Assembly (NCBI RefSeq): GCF_003309065.1
Contig: NZ_POAF01000003.1
Location: forward strand, 434,001-498,000
Source of the DNA: Glutamicibacter soli
GTDB taxonomy: Bacteria; Actinomycetota; Actinomycetes; Actinomycetales; Micrococcaceae
Direction: 5' to 3'
DNA: 64,000 nucleotides
Below, piece by piece: positions 1 to 8,840 of this stretch (positions are counted from its first letter, which is position 1; every line of letters begins with the position of its first letter). The position numbers were made by a program, and so were the translations under genes. The notes beneath the pieces were generated by a model. The model did no database searches. It saw nothing but the letters and a program-made list of their open reading frames with translations, and was not told where the DNA came from.

Positions 1-411
1 CGCATCGGCGGGGTGCCGGTCATGCTCTGGGGCCTCTTCCTGAACCTGCTGATCATCGTGCCGCTGTTCCTGGCCATCATGAGCGCCAACGCCGTGGCCA
101 TCTCCCTGGTGCTGGGCGTCTCGATCCTCGGCGGCACCGGCTACTACGCCATGCTCTCCTCCTTCCTGTCCCAGGCCTTCCCGGTCAACGTGCGCTTCAC
201 CGGCGTGGCCTTGGCCAACGGCCTGTGCGCTTCGCTGATCGGCGGCTCGACCCCGCTGATCGCCCAGGCGGTCCTCGGCTCGCTGGGTCCGTGGGGCGTG
301 GCCGGGTTCTACGCGATCATCGCGCTGGTCACCATTGGCGGCGTCTGGGGCCTGCACCGCAAGATGAGTGCGCGCGATGCCCGCGCCGCACAGGTGCCAA
401 CCTCCTCCTAG
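1..411 (+). CDS. MFS transporter, metabolite:H+ symporter-like, C-terminal part
   Basis: The reading frame is open from the first base of the window, so the gene begins to the left and only about 136 residues are visible. It shows the last four or so membrane helices of a 12-helix carrier, including the stretch FPVNVRFTGVALANG followed by a small-residue helix with an SLIGGSTPLIA segment. That pattern is typical of the metabolite:H+ symporter branch of the major facilitator superfamily (KgtP/ProP/ShiA relatives). A short polar tail follows. The substrate cannot be read from this fragment. The stop codon is the first part of a hairpin, which suggests this is the last gene of its transcript. 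Confidence 0.8.
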   Translation, partial: RIGGVPVMLWGLFLNLLIIVPLFLAIMSANAVAISLVLGVSILGGTGYYAMLSSFLSQAFPVNVRFTGVALANGLCASLIGGSTPLIAQAVLGSLGPWGVAGFYAIIALVTIGGVWGLHRKMSARDARAAQVPTSS

Positions 412-429
412 TCCCGGGGAATCCGGGAC
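411..429 (+). terminator. Hairpin overlapping the MFS stop codon
   Basis: GTCCCGG and CCGGGAC form a perfect 7-bp stem around a GGAAT loop, starting on the last base of the TAG stop. No T-run follows on the + strand; on the - strand a TTTTTT tract precedes the stem. It is a plausible transcript end for the MFS gene, but weak as a classical intrinsic terminator. Confidence 0.4.
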
Positions 430-1299
430 CTGTCAAAAAATCAGGGCGGCTCCACCACCACATCCGCGTCGTGGTAGAGCCGTCCTTTGCCAATGCTCGC
501 TGGAAGTTGTGACAACTGGATAGATGTGGGCCAACACCCTGCAAGCTCACCCGAACGCGTCGAGTGGCCGCCCCATAAACAGGACCATGAACGCACCGAC
601 CCGAGGGCAAAGGACGGTGGCGAAAGCGCACCATGGCCGTGGTGCTCGAACCGGCACGACCACTGCCAACCTTGGGGTTTTGAAAGACATCAAGAAGTTC
701 CTCGAACACAACGCGTACTTGGTAGACGCGTGATGTGGACATCCAGAAAACGAGCGAGTGGCCGCGGAATTGCGGGCTTTGGTGGGAACAACAGGTTTCT
801 GGAGCTGGCAGCATGCCGAGGTGATCTGCTTCTGGCGCTGCGAAATCCCTAACTCCGATTTCGGTAGCGGGCCACGAAATCGGAGAGGGCCATGGCATGG
901 ATCTGCTAGACGGCCACCCTGGGATGCACCCACACCCAAATGGCTTTCCGAGCACTTCTAACTTGCGCACTAATCGTGATCCTTCAACTGTCCAACACCC
1001 CGGTCTGGACGGACCCTGCGGATCTTTAGTTCGCATGAACTTTCACCCATCGTCACAAGGCTCGCACGGCGGCAGCGCTCCCTGTGCGATGCCGGATAGT
1101 CCTACAGGAATATCTACCTTCAGCAATATGGTTCGCACCCTCAGATGACCTAGTACCAGAATTGTCTCTAAGCTACGCATGCAGGGGCCCAATGATCGCT
1201 GGCGTACCTTCACAACCCTTCATTACTTCCCTTGCTTCAGGGAATCCGCCCATAACCTCCAAGGATTAGGAGCCGGTCGGAAGGAACCAACTTGCAGGT
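430..1299. other. Long stretch without a convincing gene
   Basis: About 870 bp between the MFS tail and the pucR stop. Several overlapping frames are open, but none has a good ribosome binding site, a recognisable domain or a consistent codon bias, and the frames are interrupted. It may be decayed coding or mobile DNA; I cannot name a parent family. Confidence 0.4.
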
Positions 1300-2886
1300 T
1301 TACTTATACTTGTCCGTGCGCTGCCGATTGCGGGTCTCGGTAATCTGCCGCTCATAGGACAGGTACAGGCTTGCCACCAAGCGCACCTCGGCCATGCTGC
1401 CGCCGAGCAGCTCGGCGGCCTTCTTGATCCGGTAGCGCACGGTGTTCTGGTGCACGAACAGCGCCGCCGCCGCCCGGGAAATGTCCTGGTCCAGCGCCAG
1501 ATAGGCGATAAGCGTCTCCTCCAGCTCCGGCTCTTCGCGCAGCGGGGCGATGAAACGCACCAGCCGCTGCCGATCCAGCGGGCTGTCCACGCGGGCCAGC
1601 ATCCAGGTGGCCGGGTCCAGGTCATCCGCACGCAGCAGCAGGCCTTCGGTGCCCGGCTCGTGCTCGGTGTCGCGCAGCGCCACCTTGGCCGCGAGCTCCG
1701 CCCCGCGCAGCAGCTCCGGGATCCGCGAGAGCGACCCGGAGGCCTCGCCCAGTCCGATGGCCAGGTTCTCCCGCTGCTCAGCCAGCCACCCGACCGCCAG
1801 CTTGGTGTCAGGGATCAGCGCGTTGAATCCCGCGCGGATGTCATTGCTGCGCCCGTTTTCCGCGAACAGCAACGGCACCCCGGCGCGCTGCGCGGAGCTG
1901 AGCAGGGTTTCCACCCGGCGCGGGCCCAGGCTGCCCTCATGCAGCACCACCGCCGCGACGCTGCGCACCGGCTGGTAGGCCTCGAAGCCGAAAGGCTGCA
2001 GCAGCTCCCAGTAGCGCAGTTCGCGGGAGACCTCGATGCCGTCCTGCAGGCTGGTGAGCAGCTGCGAATTCTCGTGGCGGCGCCGCGAGGCGTCCAGGTG
2101 CTGCAGCCCCTTGATGGCGCCGAGCATTTTCTGCGTGGTGTCCAGCAGGATGTCCCCCACCTCGCCCAGCACCTGCTCGTTCCGGCTGGCAACGGCCAGG
2201 TGGTAGCCGCGCCCGCGCATCACGATGGTGCGGTACATGACCTGCCAGCGGCCGATGCTGATCTTCTCGTAGTGCACCCCGTGGTTGGTGATGGCCTGCA
2301 GCACCAGGTGCACCGGCCCGTCGCCGCTGGACTCGACCAGCTTGCCGGTGTCCTCGTAGAGCATCGCCGCGCCGCGGCAGTTGGCCGCAACGCGCTGGAT
2401 CAGCGAGGCGATCGGCTGGTCGGAGGCGATGGAATCGAGCAGGTCGTTGGTCAACCACATGGCGCGCTTCATGCCGTAGTCCTCGGCCACCGGACCCAGC
2501 GAATTGACGTACTTCTCCACGTGGCCGAACGGCACGTCCCGGGCCACGGTCAGCAGGTTCACCTCCGCCCGCTGGCAGGCCTCGATGAGTTCCACGGGAA
2601 CAGACTCGAAGTAGATGCCCAGCCCGAAGCACAACGCGGAGACCCGCGCCCGGCGCAGCGCGGCGGCCAGGTCCGCGGCGGCCGACTCCAGGTCCTGCTC
2701 GCCCTGCAGGCGCAGCCCGGTGGTGAGCATGATGTTCCCCGGATCGAACCAGCGCCCGGGGTCGTGGATCTCGGAGGTGTGCGCCCCGCTGACCTCGATT
2801 TCGGGGTGCGGCAGCACTTCCGCGTGCAATCCCAGTGACCTCACGTGAAGCAATTCCTGCACCGTCAATGGCTCGCGCTCGCCCAC
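1300..2886 (-). CDS. PucR-family transcriptional regulator
   Basis: A 528-residue regulator. Residues 1-130 form the PucR N-terminal (purine catabolism) domain: LTVQELL at the start, then PGNIMLTTGLRL and SALCFGLGIYFESVP. The middle is a GGDEF-like fold. The C-terminus is the PucR-type helix-turn-helix, seen as LEETLIAYLALDQDIS followed by LFVHQNTVRYRIKKA. Such proteins usually control purine, hydantoin or amino-acid catabolic genes nearby. It is divergent from hyuA with about 170 bp between, so it probably regulates hyuA-hyuB and the NCS1 permease. The inverted repeat at 2941-2955 is a candidate site for it. Start is the first ATG of the conserved domain. Confidence 0.9.
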   Translation of the reverse strand: MGEREPLTVQELLHVRSLGLHAEVLPHPEIEVSGAHTSEIHDPGRWFDPGNIMLTTGLRLQGEQDLESAAADLAAALRRARVSALCFGLGIYFESVPVELIEACQRAEVNLLTVARDVPFGHVEKYVNSLGPVAEDYGMKRAMWLTNDLLDSIASDQPIASLIQRVAANCRGAAMLYEDTGKLVESSGDGPVHLVLQAITNHGVHYEKISIGRWQVMYRTIVMRGRGYHLAVASRNEQVLGEVGDILLDTTQKMLGAIKGLQHLDASRRRHENSQLLTSLQDGIEVSRELRYWELLQPFGFEAYQPVRSVAAVVLHEGSLGPRRVETLLSSAQRAGVPLLFAENGRSNDIRAGFNALIPDTKLAVGWLAEQRENLAIGLGEASGSLSRIPELLRGAELAAKVALRDTEHEPGTEGLLLRADDLDPATWMLARVDSPLDRQRLVRFIAPLREEPELEETLIAYLALDQDISRAAAALFVHQNTVRYRIKKAAELLGGSMAEVRLVASLYLSYERQITETRNRQRTDKYK

Positions 2887-2940
2887 CGCACCAACTTTCT
2901 TGTCCCGGCCGGCCCCGATTCCCGCGGAACTCCGGGGCCG

Positions 2941-2955
2941 TTGTAGAAACTACAA
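2941..2955. promoter_or_regulatory. Perfect inverted repeat, candidate operator between pucR and hyuA
   Basis: TTGTAG-AAA-CTACAA is a perfect 6-bp dyad with a 3-nt spacer in the 168-bp divergent gap between pucR and hyuA. A further CTAC directly downstream repeats part of the half-site. Its place, symmetry and A/T content in GC-rich DNA suggest a regulator site, most likely for the neighbouring PucR protein (inference). Confidence 0.5.
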
Positions 2956-3054
2956 TCTACGCGCGCCGAGCTTTGAATTCCACCAATGACAGAGATGTGG
3001 GTCACACATCACAGTGGATACCACAAGTTCCAAGCGTCACCACGAGGAGAGATC

Positions 3055-5109
3055 ATGGCCAACCTAAGAGTCGCCGTAGATGTTGGAGGAACCTTCACCG
3101 ACGTCTGCATCTTTGATGATGAAACCCAGAGCATGCGCGTCACCAAGGTTCCCTCCACCCCGCATGATCCGATGGAAGCGGTGATGAGCGGCGTGCGCCG
3201 CGCCGAGGTCAACCTGGCCGACGTCTCGCTGTTCTCGCACGGCACCACCGTTGCCACCAACGCGCTGATCACCCGCCGCTTCCCGAAGGCCGCCATGGTC
3301 ACCACCCGCGGCTTCCGCGACGCCATTGAAATCGGCGACGGCACCAAGGACGATTTGTGGGACGCCTACAATGACGTCTCCGGCCCGTACATCCGCCGCC
3401 GCGACCGCTTCGAGGTCACCGAGCGCACCGACTACGCCGGCAATATCATTACCGAACTGGATGAGACCGAGGCCCGCCAGCTCGCAGCCCTGCTGCGCAA
3501 GCGCGGGGTCACCACCGTGGCGGTCTGCTTCCTGAACTCCTACGCCAACCCGGCCAACGAGATCCGCATGCGCGAGATCCTCGAGGAGGAGCTGCCGGAC
3601 ACCGCGATCTCCGCCTCCGCGGAAATCCTGCCCGAGATCTTCGAGCATGACCGCTTCAACACCACCGTCTCCAACGCGGTGCTCGCCCCGCTGGTCACCG
3701 GCTACGTGGACCGCCTGGCCACTGAGCTGAAGGCCGGCGGCTACGCCGGCGACCTGCTGCTGCTGCACTCCGGCGGCGGCTCCATGACCCCGCGCATGGT
3801 CAAGCGCTACCCGGTCCGCCTGGCGGCCTCCGGCATCGCGGCCGGCGCCATCGCCGCCAAGCACGTCGCCGCCCAGTGCGGCTTCGAGAACGCGGTGGGC
3901 CTGGACATGGGAGGCACCTCCACCGACATCTGCCTGGTCTCCGGCGGCGAGCTGCGCATCACCAAGGAATGGCAGGTCGAATACGGCCACCCGATCGTCT
4001 TCCCATCCATCGAGGTGCTGACCATCGGCGCCGGCGGCGGCTCGCTGGCCCACCTGGACATCGCCGGCTCGCTGCGCAACGGACCCCAGTCCGCGGGCGC
4101 GGCCCCGGGCCCCGCCTGCTACAACACCGGTGGCGAGGCGCCGACCAACTGCGACGCCAACGTCGCGATGAACCGCCTGGGCACCACCCTGGCCGGCGGC
4201 GCCCGCGAGCTGGACCGCTCGCTGTCGCTGGAAGCCATCGACCGGGTCATCGGCAAGCCGCTGGGCATGAGCACCGAGCAGGCGGCGCACGCAATCGTCC
4301 AGGTCGCCAACGCCAACATGGCCGACGCTGTCCGCCTGGTCTCCATCCGCCGCGGCTACGACCCGCGCGACTTCGCCCTGATCGCCTTCGGCGGCGCCGG
4401 AGCCCTGCACGGCGCGGAAGTGGCCCGCGAGCTGTCCATCCCGACCGTGGTGGTCCCCGCCAACCCGGGTGTCACCTCGGCGCTGGGCTGCCTGCTGGTG
4501 GACATCCGCCACGACCTCTCGCTGATGTACAACGCCCCGGCCAACCAGGTCGACCCGAAGGACGTGGAAGCCGAATTCGCCGCCCTGGAAAAGGAAGCCA
4601 CCGCCCGCCTGCGCCACGAGGGCGTGGCGGACGAGGACGCCATGCTGCAGCGCGAGATCTCCATGCGCTACGCCGGCCAGTGGCGTTCGCTGGCGGTGCC
4701 GATGGGCCAGGGCCCGGGCGCCCTGCAGCAGGCGGTTCAGACCTTCCACCAGCAGCATGAGAAGGAATTCGCCTTCAGCCAGGAAGACCAGCCGGTGGAG
4801 ATCTACCAGCTGGGCCTGAGCGCCATCGGCAAGACCCCGAAGCCGGGCTTCGTGCCTGCCACCGAGCTCACCGCGGATCCGGGCGCACCGGCCTCCCGCC
4901 GCGAGGTGTACTTCGGCGCCGACGGCTGGGTGGACACCCCGGTCTACGAGCGCAGCCTGCTTCCGGCCGGCGCCACCTTCGAAGGCCCTGCGATCATCGA
5001 CCAGCTGGACTCCACCACCGTGGTCCCGCCGCACACCACCGCCGAAATCGACGGCTGGGGCAACATCCGCATCCACCTGCACAACCTAGAGAATTCTTCG
5101 GAGGGTTAA
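3055..5109 (+). CDS. hyuA: Hydantoinase/oxoprolinase subunit A
   Basis: A 684-residue HyuA-type subunit. The start is taken at ATG 3055 because the conserved N-terminus (RVAVDVGGTFTDVCIFD, first ATPase phosphate loop) begins there and GAGGAGAG lies 4-12 nt upstream; an earlier in-frame ATG at 2986 adds an unconserved leader. The second phosphate loop is GLDMGGTSTDICLV near residue 285, and RRGYDPRDFALIAFGGAGALH closes the actin-like ATPase core. Family members (N-methylhydantoinase, 5-oxoprolinase, caprolactamase, acetone carboxylase) pair an ATP-binding A subunit with a B subunit to open cyclic amides or related substrates at the cost of ATP. The substrate cannot be told from sequence. It is followed after 1 nt by hyuB. 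Confidence 0.92.
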   Translation: MANLRVAVDVGGTFTDVCIFDDETQSMRVTKVPSTPHDPMEAVMSGVRRAEVNLADVSLFSHGTTVATNALITRRFPKAAMVTTRGFRDAIEIGDGTKDDLWDAYNDVSGPYIRRRDRFEVTERTDYAGNIITELDETEARQLAALLRKRGVTTVAVCFLNSYANPANEIRMREILEEELPDTAISASAEILPEIFEHDRFNTTVSNAVLAPLVTGYVDRLATELKAGGYAGDLLLLHSGGGSMTPRMVKRYPVRLAASGIAAGAIAAKHVAAQCGFENAVGLDMGGTSTDICLVSGGELRITKEWQVEYGHPIVFPSIEVLTIGAGGGSLAHLDIAGSLRNGPQSAGAAPGPACYNTGGEAPTNCDANVAMNRLGTTLAGGARELDRSLSLEAIDRVIGKPLGMSTEQAAHAIVQVANANMADAVRLVSIRRGYDPRDFALIAFGGAGALHGAEVARELSIPTVVVPANPGVTSALGCLLVDIRHDLSLMYNAPANQVDPKDVEAEFAALEKEATARLRHEGVADEDAMLQREISMRYAGQWRSLAVPMGQGPGALQQAVQTFHQQHEKEFAFSQEDQPVEIYQLGLSAIGKTPKPGFVPATELTADPGAPASRREVYFGADGWVDTPVYERSLLPAGATFEGPAIIDQLDSTTVVPPHTTAEIDGWGNIRIHLHNLENSSEG

Positions 5110-5110
5110 A

Positions 5111-7102
5111 GTGACTCAGATTATCCAGACCCCAGCTGTCCGCAGTTCCGGCCCAGCGCTGGACCCGGTCACCTTCGAGGTGCTGAAGAACGCGTTCGCC
5201 ACCTCCGTGGACCTGATGAGCGAACAGATCCTGCGCACCTGCTACTCGTTCGTCATCTACTCCCGCGATTTCTCCTCCGCCCTGTGCGACGCGGCGGGCA
5301 ACACGGTGATGCAGGGCTCGGGCGACATCGCGGTGCACGTGGGCACCTTGCACTTCCAGTGCAAGGCGGTGCTGGAACAGTTCGGCACCGACATCCACGA
5401 CGGCGACGTCTTCGCGATCAACGACCCGTACCGCGGCGGCACCCACTTCAACGACGTGTCCTTCATCCGCCCGATCTTCTCCGGCGGGGAAATCATCGGC
5501 TTCGCCCAGAACAAGGGCCACTGGGCGGATATCGGCGGCAATGTGCCCGGTTCCTTCGACGTGAACGCCTCCGAGCACTTCGGCGAGGGCCTGCGCATCA
5601 CCCCGGTGCGCGTCTACTCCAAGCACGTGTTCCTGCACGATGTCGCGCAGCTGCTGGTCTCCAACACCCGCGCCCCGGAACAGGCCATGGGAGACCTGCA
5701 CGCGCAGTCGGAGGCCACCGCGGTCTGCGAGCGCGAGATCCTGCGCCTGGTGGAGAAGTACGGCAAGGACACCGTGGTCACCGCGATGCAGGAAACCCAG
5801 GACTACGTGGAGCGCATCGTGCTGCGCCAGCTGGAGGACCTGCCGCGCGGCACCTGGGAGACCACCGACTACCTGGACGTGGACCCGGGCAAGGGCGAAG
5901 GCCTGGTGCCGATCAAGATCAAGCTGACCCTGGACGGCACGGGCATCCACTACGACCTGTCCGAATCCGCCCCGGCGGTGGCGACCTTCCTGAACTCCGG
6001 CTACGGCACCAGCCACTCGGCCATCTATGCGGGAACCAAGACCTTCTTCCCCGAGGTGCCGCTGAACTCCGGCTTCTACGCCGCGGTGCAGGCGGAGATC
6101 GGCGAGGAGGGCTCGGTGGTGAACGCCGGCTGGCCGCACGCGGTGACCGGCTTCTGCTCCGGCCCGTACGAGAAGATCATGAACGGCATCTTCGAGCTGT
6201 GGAGCCAGATCATGCCGGAGCGCGCCATGGCCTGCGCGTTCAACCTGGAATACCTGCTGGTGGGCGGCCGCGATGCCCGCACCAGCGAGGAGAACTACTT
6301 CATGTGGTACGACTGGATGGCCGGAGGCTGGGGCGGACGCTCCTCCAAGGACGGCTCGTCCGCCACCGCGCCGGTCTTCGGCCCGGGCCTGGCGGTGCAG
6401 CCGGTGGAAGGCCAGGAGCGCCTGTCCCCCGTGCTGACCACCAAGCACGAGATCGCCATCGACTCGGCCGGACCGGGACGCTTCCGCGGCGGACTGGGCA
6501 TCGAAAAGGGCGGCATGCTCACCGATGCGCACTCCACCGTCATGAGCTACTGCTGCGACCGTTCGCGCTCCATCACCTGGGGCATCGAGGGCGGCCTGCC
6601 TTCCATCCCGCACGGCGTGTGGCTGAACCAGGGCACCGAGGACGAGCGCTTCCTGGGCTCCATCTTCTCCTCGGTCCCGATCCAGCCAGGGGACGTGTTC
6701 ACCCGCCCGTCCGCCGGCGGCGGAGGCTTCGGCGACCCGCTGGAGCGCACCCCGGAGGAAGTGCTGGAGGACATCATTGACGGCTATGTCTCCATCGACC
6801 GCGCCGCGGCCGACTACGGCGTGGTCATCGAGGAAGTCGACGCCGAACTGGACGACTACCGCATCCTGGCCGAGGACACCGAGGCGCTGCGCACCCAGAT
6901 CCGCGCCAGCCGCCGCGGCTGGCTGGAAGAGGACGCCGAAGCGGTGGCCGCCCGCTACCGCGAAGGCACCGTGGACATGCTGGATGTCATCCGCCGCCAC
7001 GGCGTGATCCTGCACTGGGGCACCGGCGAACTGCTGGAGAACTCCACCACCCAGTACCGCCAGCTGATGCAGCGCCGCTCGGCCGCCCACTGGGACGCCT
7101 AG
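5111..7102 (+). CDS. hyuB: Hydantoinase/oxoprolinase subunit B
   Basis: A 663-residue HyuB subunit, partner of HyuA. It starts at GTG 5111, one base after the hyuA stop, with GGAGGG just before the hyuA stop codon serving as ribosome binding site, so the two are translationally coupled. Typical family blocks are DPVTFEVLKNAF near the start, GDVFAINDPYRGGTHFND, NKGHWADIGG, and the C-terminal GPGRFRGGLGIEKG and PSAGGGGFGDPLERTPE. HyuB is the catalytic partner that opens the ring activated by HyuA. The following NCS1 permease gene suggests that the substrate is imported by a hydantoin/allantoin/nucleobase-type carrier. Confidence 0.92.
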   Translation: MTQIIQTPAVRSSGPALDPVTFEVLKNAFATSVDLMSEQILRTCYSFVIYSRDFSSALCDAAGNTVMQGSGDIAVHVGTLHFQCKAVLEQFGTDIHDGDVFAINDPYRGGTHFNDVSFIRPIFSGGEIIGFAQNKGHWADIGGNVPGSFDVNASEHFGEGLRITPVRVYSKHVFLHDVAQLLVSNTRAPEQAMGDLHAQSEATAVCEREILRLVEKYGKDTVVTAMQETQDYVERIVLRQLEDLPRGTWETTDYLDVDPGKGEGLVPIKIKLTLDGTGIHYDLSESAPAVATFLNSGYGTSHSAIYAGTKTFFPEVPLNSGFYAAVQAEIGEEGSVVNAGWPHAVTGFCSGPYEKIMNGIFELWSQIMPERAMACAFNLEYLLVGGRDARTSEENYFMWYDWMAGGWGGRSSKDGSSATAPVFGPGLAVQPVEGQERLSPVLTTKHEIAIDSAGPGRFRGGLGIEKGGMLTDAHSTVMSYCCDRSRSITWGIEGGLPSIPHGVWLNQGTEDERFLGSIFSSVPIQPGDVFTRPSAGGGGFGDPLERTPEEVLEDIIDGYVSIDRAAADYGVVIEEVDAELDDYRILAEDTEALRTQIRASRRGWLEEDAEAVAARYREGTVDMLDVIRRHGVILHWGTGELLENSTTQYRQLMQRRSAAHWDA

Positions 7103-7155
7103 TCCCGGCAGAGCACGAACTATTGCACCACCCATTGCACCGTGAGGTGCAGCCC

Positions 7156-7201
7156 GGGCGGTGCGGGGAAGATCCCACGAAGATCATTTCCCGCACCGCC
7201 C
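7156..7201 (+). terminator. Strong inverted repeat between hyuB and the permease
   Basis: GGGCGGTGCGGG (7156-7167) pairs perfectly with CCCGCACCGCCC (7190-7201) over a 22-nt loop; TGTTTC follows. It lies 54 nt after hyuB and 184 nt before the permease start. It could end or attenuate hyuAB transcription, giving the permease its own level of expression. Confidence 0.5.
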
Positions 7202-7385
7202 TGTTTCACCCGCCGCCACCTGCGGCTTTTGTTGGACACGCTTCACCCGGCAAGCCCGCCCGGACATTCCTGGTTCCCCGCGGCCCCGGCAGTTTTTCCT
7301 TGCACCACCCACATCAGGCCCAGGCCATACCCGCGCACTCGCTACGGGATGTGATGGCTCACGCCATATTCAAAGGAGAAGTTCT

Positions 7386-8747
7386 ATGTCAGCAAACTCG
7401 TCCACGGATCTTCCCGAGATGGAGCAATCCGCCTCGGCAAAGATGAGCGCAGGCTCGCTGTCCATGGCCTGGTACGGCCTGGTATCGGCCATGTTCTTCA
7501 TCTACATCGGGGCATCGCTCGCCCAGGCCTACGGCACCATCGATACACTCATCGGCCTGGCCATCACCATTGTCATCTACGGCGCCATCAACCGGATCCT
7601 GGCCGGCTACGCGCTGCGCAGCGGGCTGACCGTCGCGCAGTTCTCCCGCACGCTGCTGGGCCGCAAGGGCGCGGTCCTGGCCACCCTGATCTTCGCCGCC
7701 ACCGCCATCTACTACGCGGTCTTCGAAGGAGCCATCCTGGGCTACGCCTTCCAGGCGCAGTTCGGCGGCCCGATCCAGCTCTGGTACGCGCTCGTAGTGC
7801 TTTACACCTTGCCGCTGATTGCCGGAGGCATCCAGCGCTGGCTGGACAAGATCAACGGCTGGCTGCTGCCGATCTATTGGGGCGGCCTGCTCACTGCGGT
7901 CATCTGGGCGTCGATTGCCCACCCGGGCGGCAGCTCTTGGCTGACTCACTCCACCGGTCCCCTGCCCTTCACCGCCGGCGGCCCCGGCTGGTTGGCCACC
8001 TGCGCAGCCTTCATGGGCGTGTGGATCCTGATGATGTACACCGTGGACTTCGCCTCGCTGGGACGCGCCAAGGACATCAAGGTCCACCAGCGCTACACCT
8101 TCGGCTGGCTGTTCTACACCCTGGCCTTCGGCGCAAACTCCCTGATCGGCATCTACCTGACCTTCACTATCCCAGGTGCCGAAGCCACCGAAACCGGCGT
8201 CGCCGGAGCACTGGTCCAGCTCATGGGCCCGTTAGGCCTGCTGGTCATCTTCGTTTCCCAGACCCGCATCAACACCGCGAACTACGCCCTGGGTATCTCC
8301 AACCTGAAGGAATTCGGCATCCGGGCACTGGGGCTGAAGCTGCCGAGCCTGGCCTGGGTATTCATCGGCGCAGTCATCATCTACCTGCTCATGCTGCTGC
8401 CAGTGGTTCAGTACTTGCTGCTGGCGCTGTCCTGGCAAGGCGCGCTGGTCACCGGCTGGGTCGCCATTGCCCTGGTGCACATCCGCTACGAGAAGAAGTT
8501 CTCGCTCCAGCCGGACAGCCCGAACCTGCCCGACCGCACGTTCCCGGCATTCAATGCCGCAGGCGTCAGCGCCTGGGTCATCTCCGCAGCGGTAGGCATC
8601 GCTATGGTCCAGTCGGGCAGCGCATGGGGCGCAAACCTCGGCGTCTTCATCACACCGATCCTTGCCGCCACCATCTACGCGATCTGGAACCCGGGTGCCC
8701 GCGCCAAGCGGCACCACGACGCGCTGGCGTCGGTGAAACAGCTGTAG
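7386..8747 (+). CDS. NCS1-family permease (nucleobase/hydantoin/allantoin type)
   Basis: A 453-residue membrane protein with about 12 hydrophobic segments. The start is ATG 7386, with AAGGAG eight bases before it; an upstream in-frame GTG would add a non-conserved leader. AWYGLVSAMFFIYIGASLAQ, the IYGAINRILAGYALRSGLTVAQFSRTLLG region and the long SxxIG/YxLG segments fit the nucleobase:cation-symporter-1 family, which includes the hydantoin carrier Mhp1 and allantoin and cytosine permeases. Next to hyuA-hyuB and pucR it probably imports the hydrolase's substrate. A bidirectional terminator follows the stop. Confidence 0.85.
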   Translation: MSANSSTDLPEMEQSASAKMSAGSLSMAWYGLVSAMFFIYIGASLAQAYGTIDTLIGLAITIVIYGAINRILAGYALRSGLTVAQFSRTLLGRKGAVLATLIFAATAIYYAVFEGAILGYAFQAQFGGPIQLWYALVVLYTLPLIAGGIQRWLDKINGWLLPIYWGGLLTAVIWASIAHPGGSSWLTHSTGPLPFTAGGPGWLATCAAFMGVWILMMYTVDFASLGRAKDIKVHQRYTFGWLFYTLAFGANSLIGIYLTFTIPGAEATETGVAGALVQLMGPLGLLVIFVSQTRINTANYALGISNLKEFGIRALGLKLPSLAWVFIGAVIIYLLMLLPVVQYLLLALSWQGALVTGWVAIALVHIRYEKKFSLQPDSPNLPDRTFPAFNAAGVSAWVISAAVGIAMVQSGSAWGANLGVFITPILAATIYAIWNPGARAKRHHDALASVKQL

Positions 8748-8765
8748 GAAACACACGAGTCGAAA

Positions 8766-8818
8766 AACGCGGTGCCGTGGGGCGCGTTCCATGAACGCAC
8801 CCCACAGCACCGTTTTGG
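8766..8818. terminator. Bidirectional intrinsic terminator
   Basis: CGGTGC..GTGGGG..GCGTTC pairs with GAACGC..CCCCAC..GCACCG around a CAT loop (arms about 8770-8789 and 8793-8812). TTTT follows on the + strand, and the complement reads GCGTTTTTCG on the - strand. It lies between two converging genes: the permease (+) and the helicase (-). It also marks the left edge of the defence island. Confidence 0.85.
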
Positions 8819-8840
8819 TTCTAACGCAATAGTTTGGTCA

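Noticed and set aside
487-1269. Several overlapping + strand ORFs of 60-120 codons
   Set aside because: Mutually overlapping, no start signals, no recognisable family.
3064-5082. 672-codon open frame on the - strand opposite hyuA
   Set aside because: Shadow of a GC-rich gene: low-complexity Ala/Gly/Val/His/Asp composition, no domain, and hyuA on the + strand is certain.
4994-7135. 713-codon open frame on the - strand opposite hyuB
   Set aside because: Same reason; composition is that of an antisense reading of a GC-rich gene.
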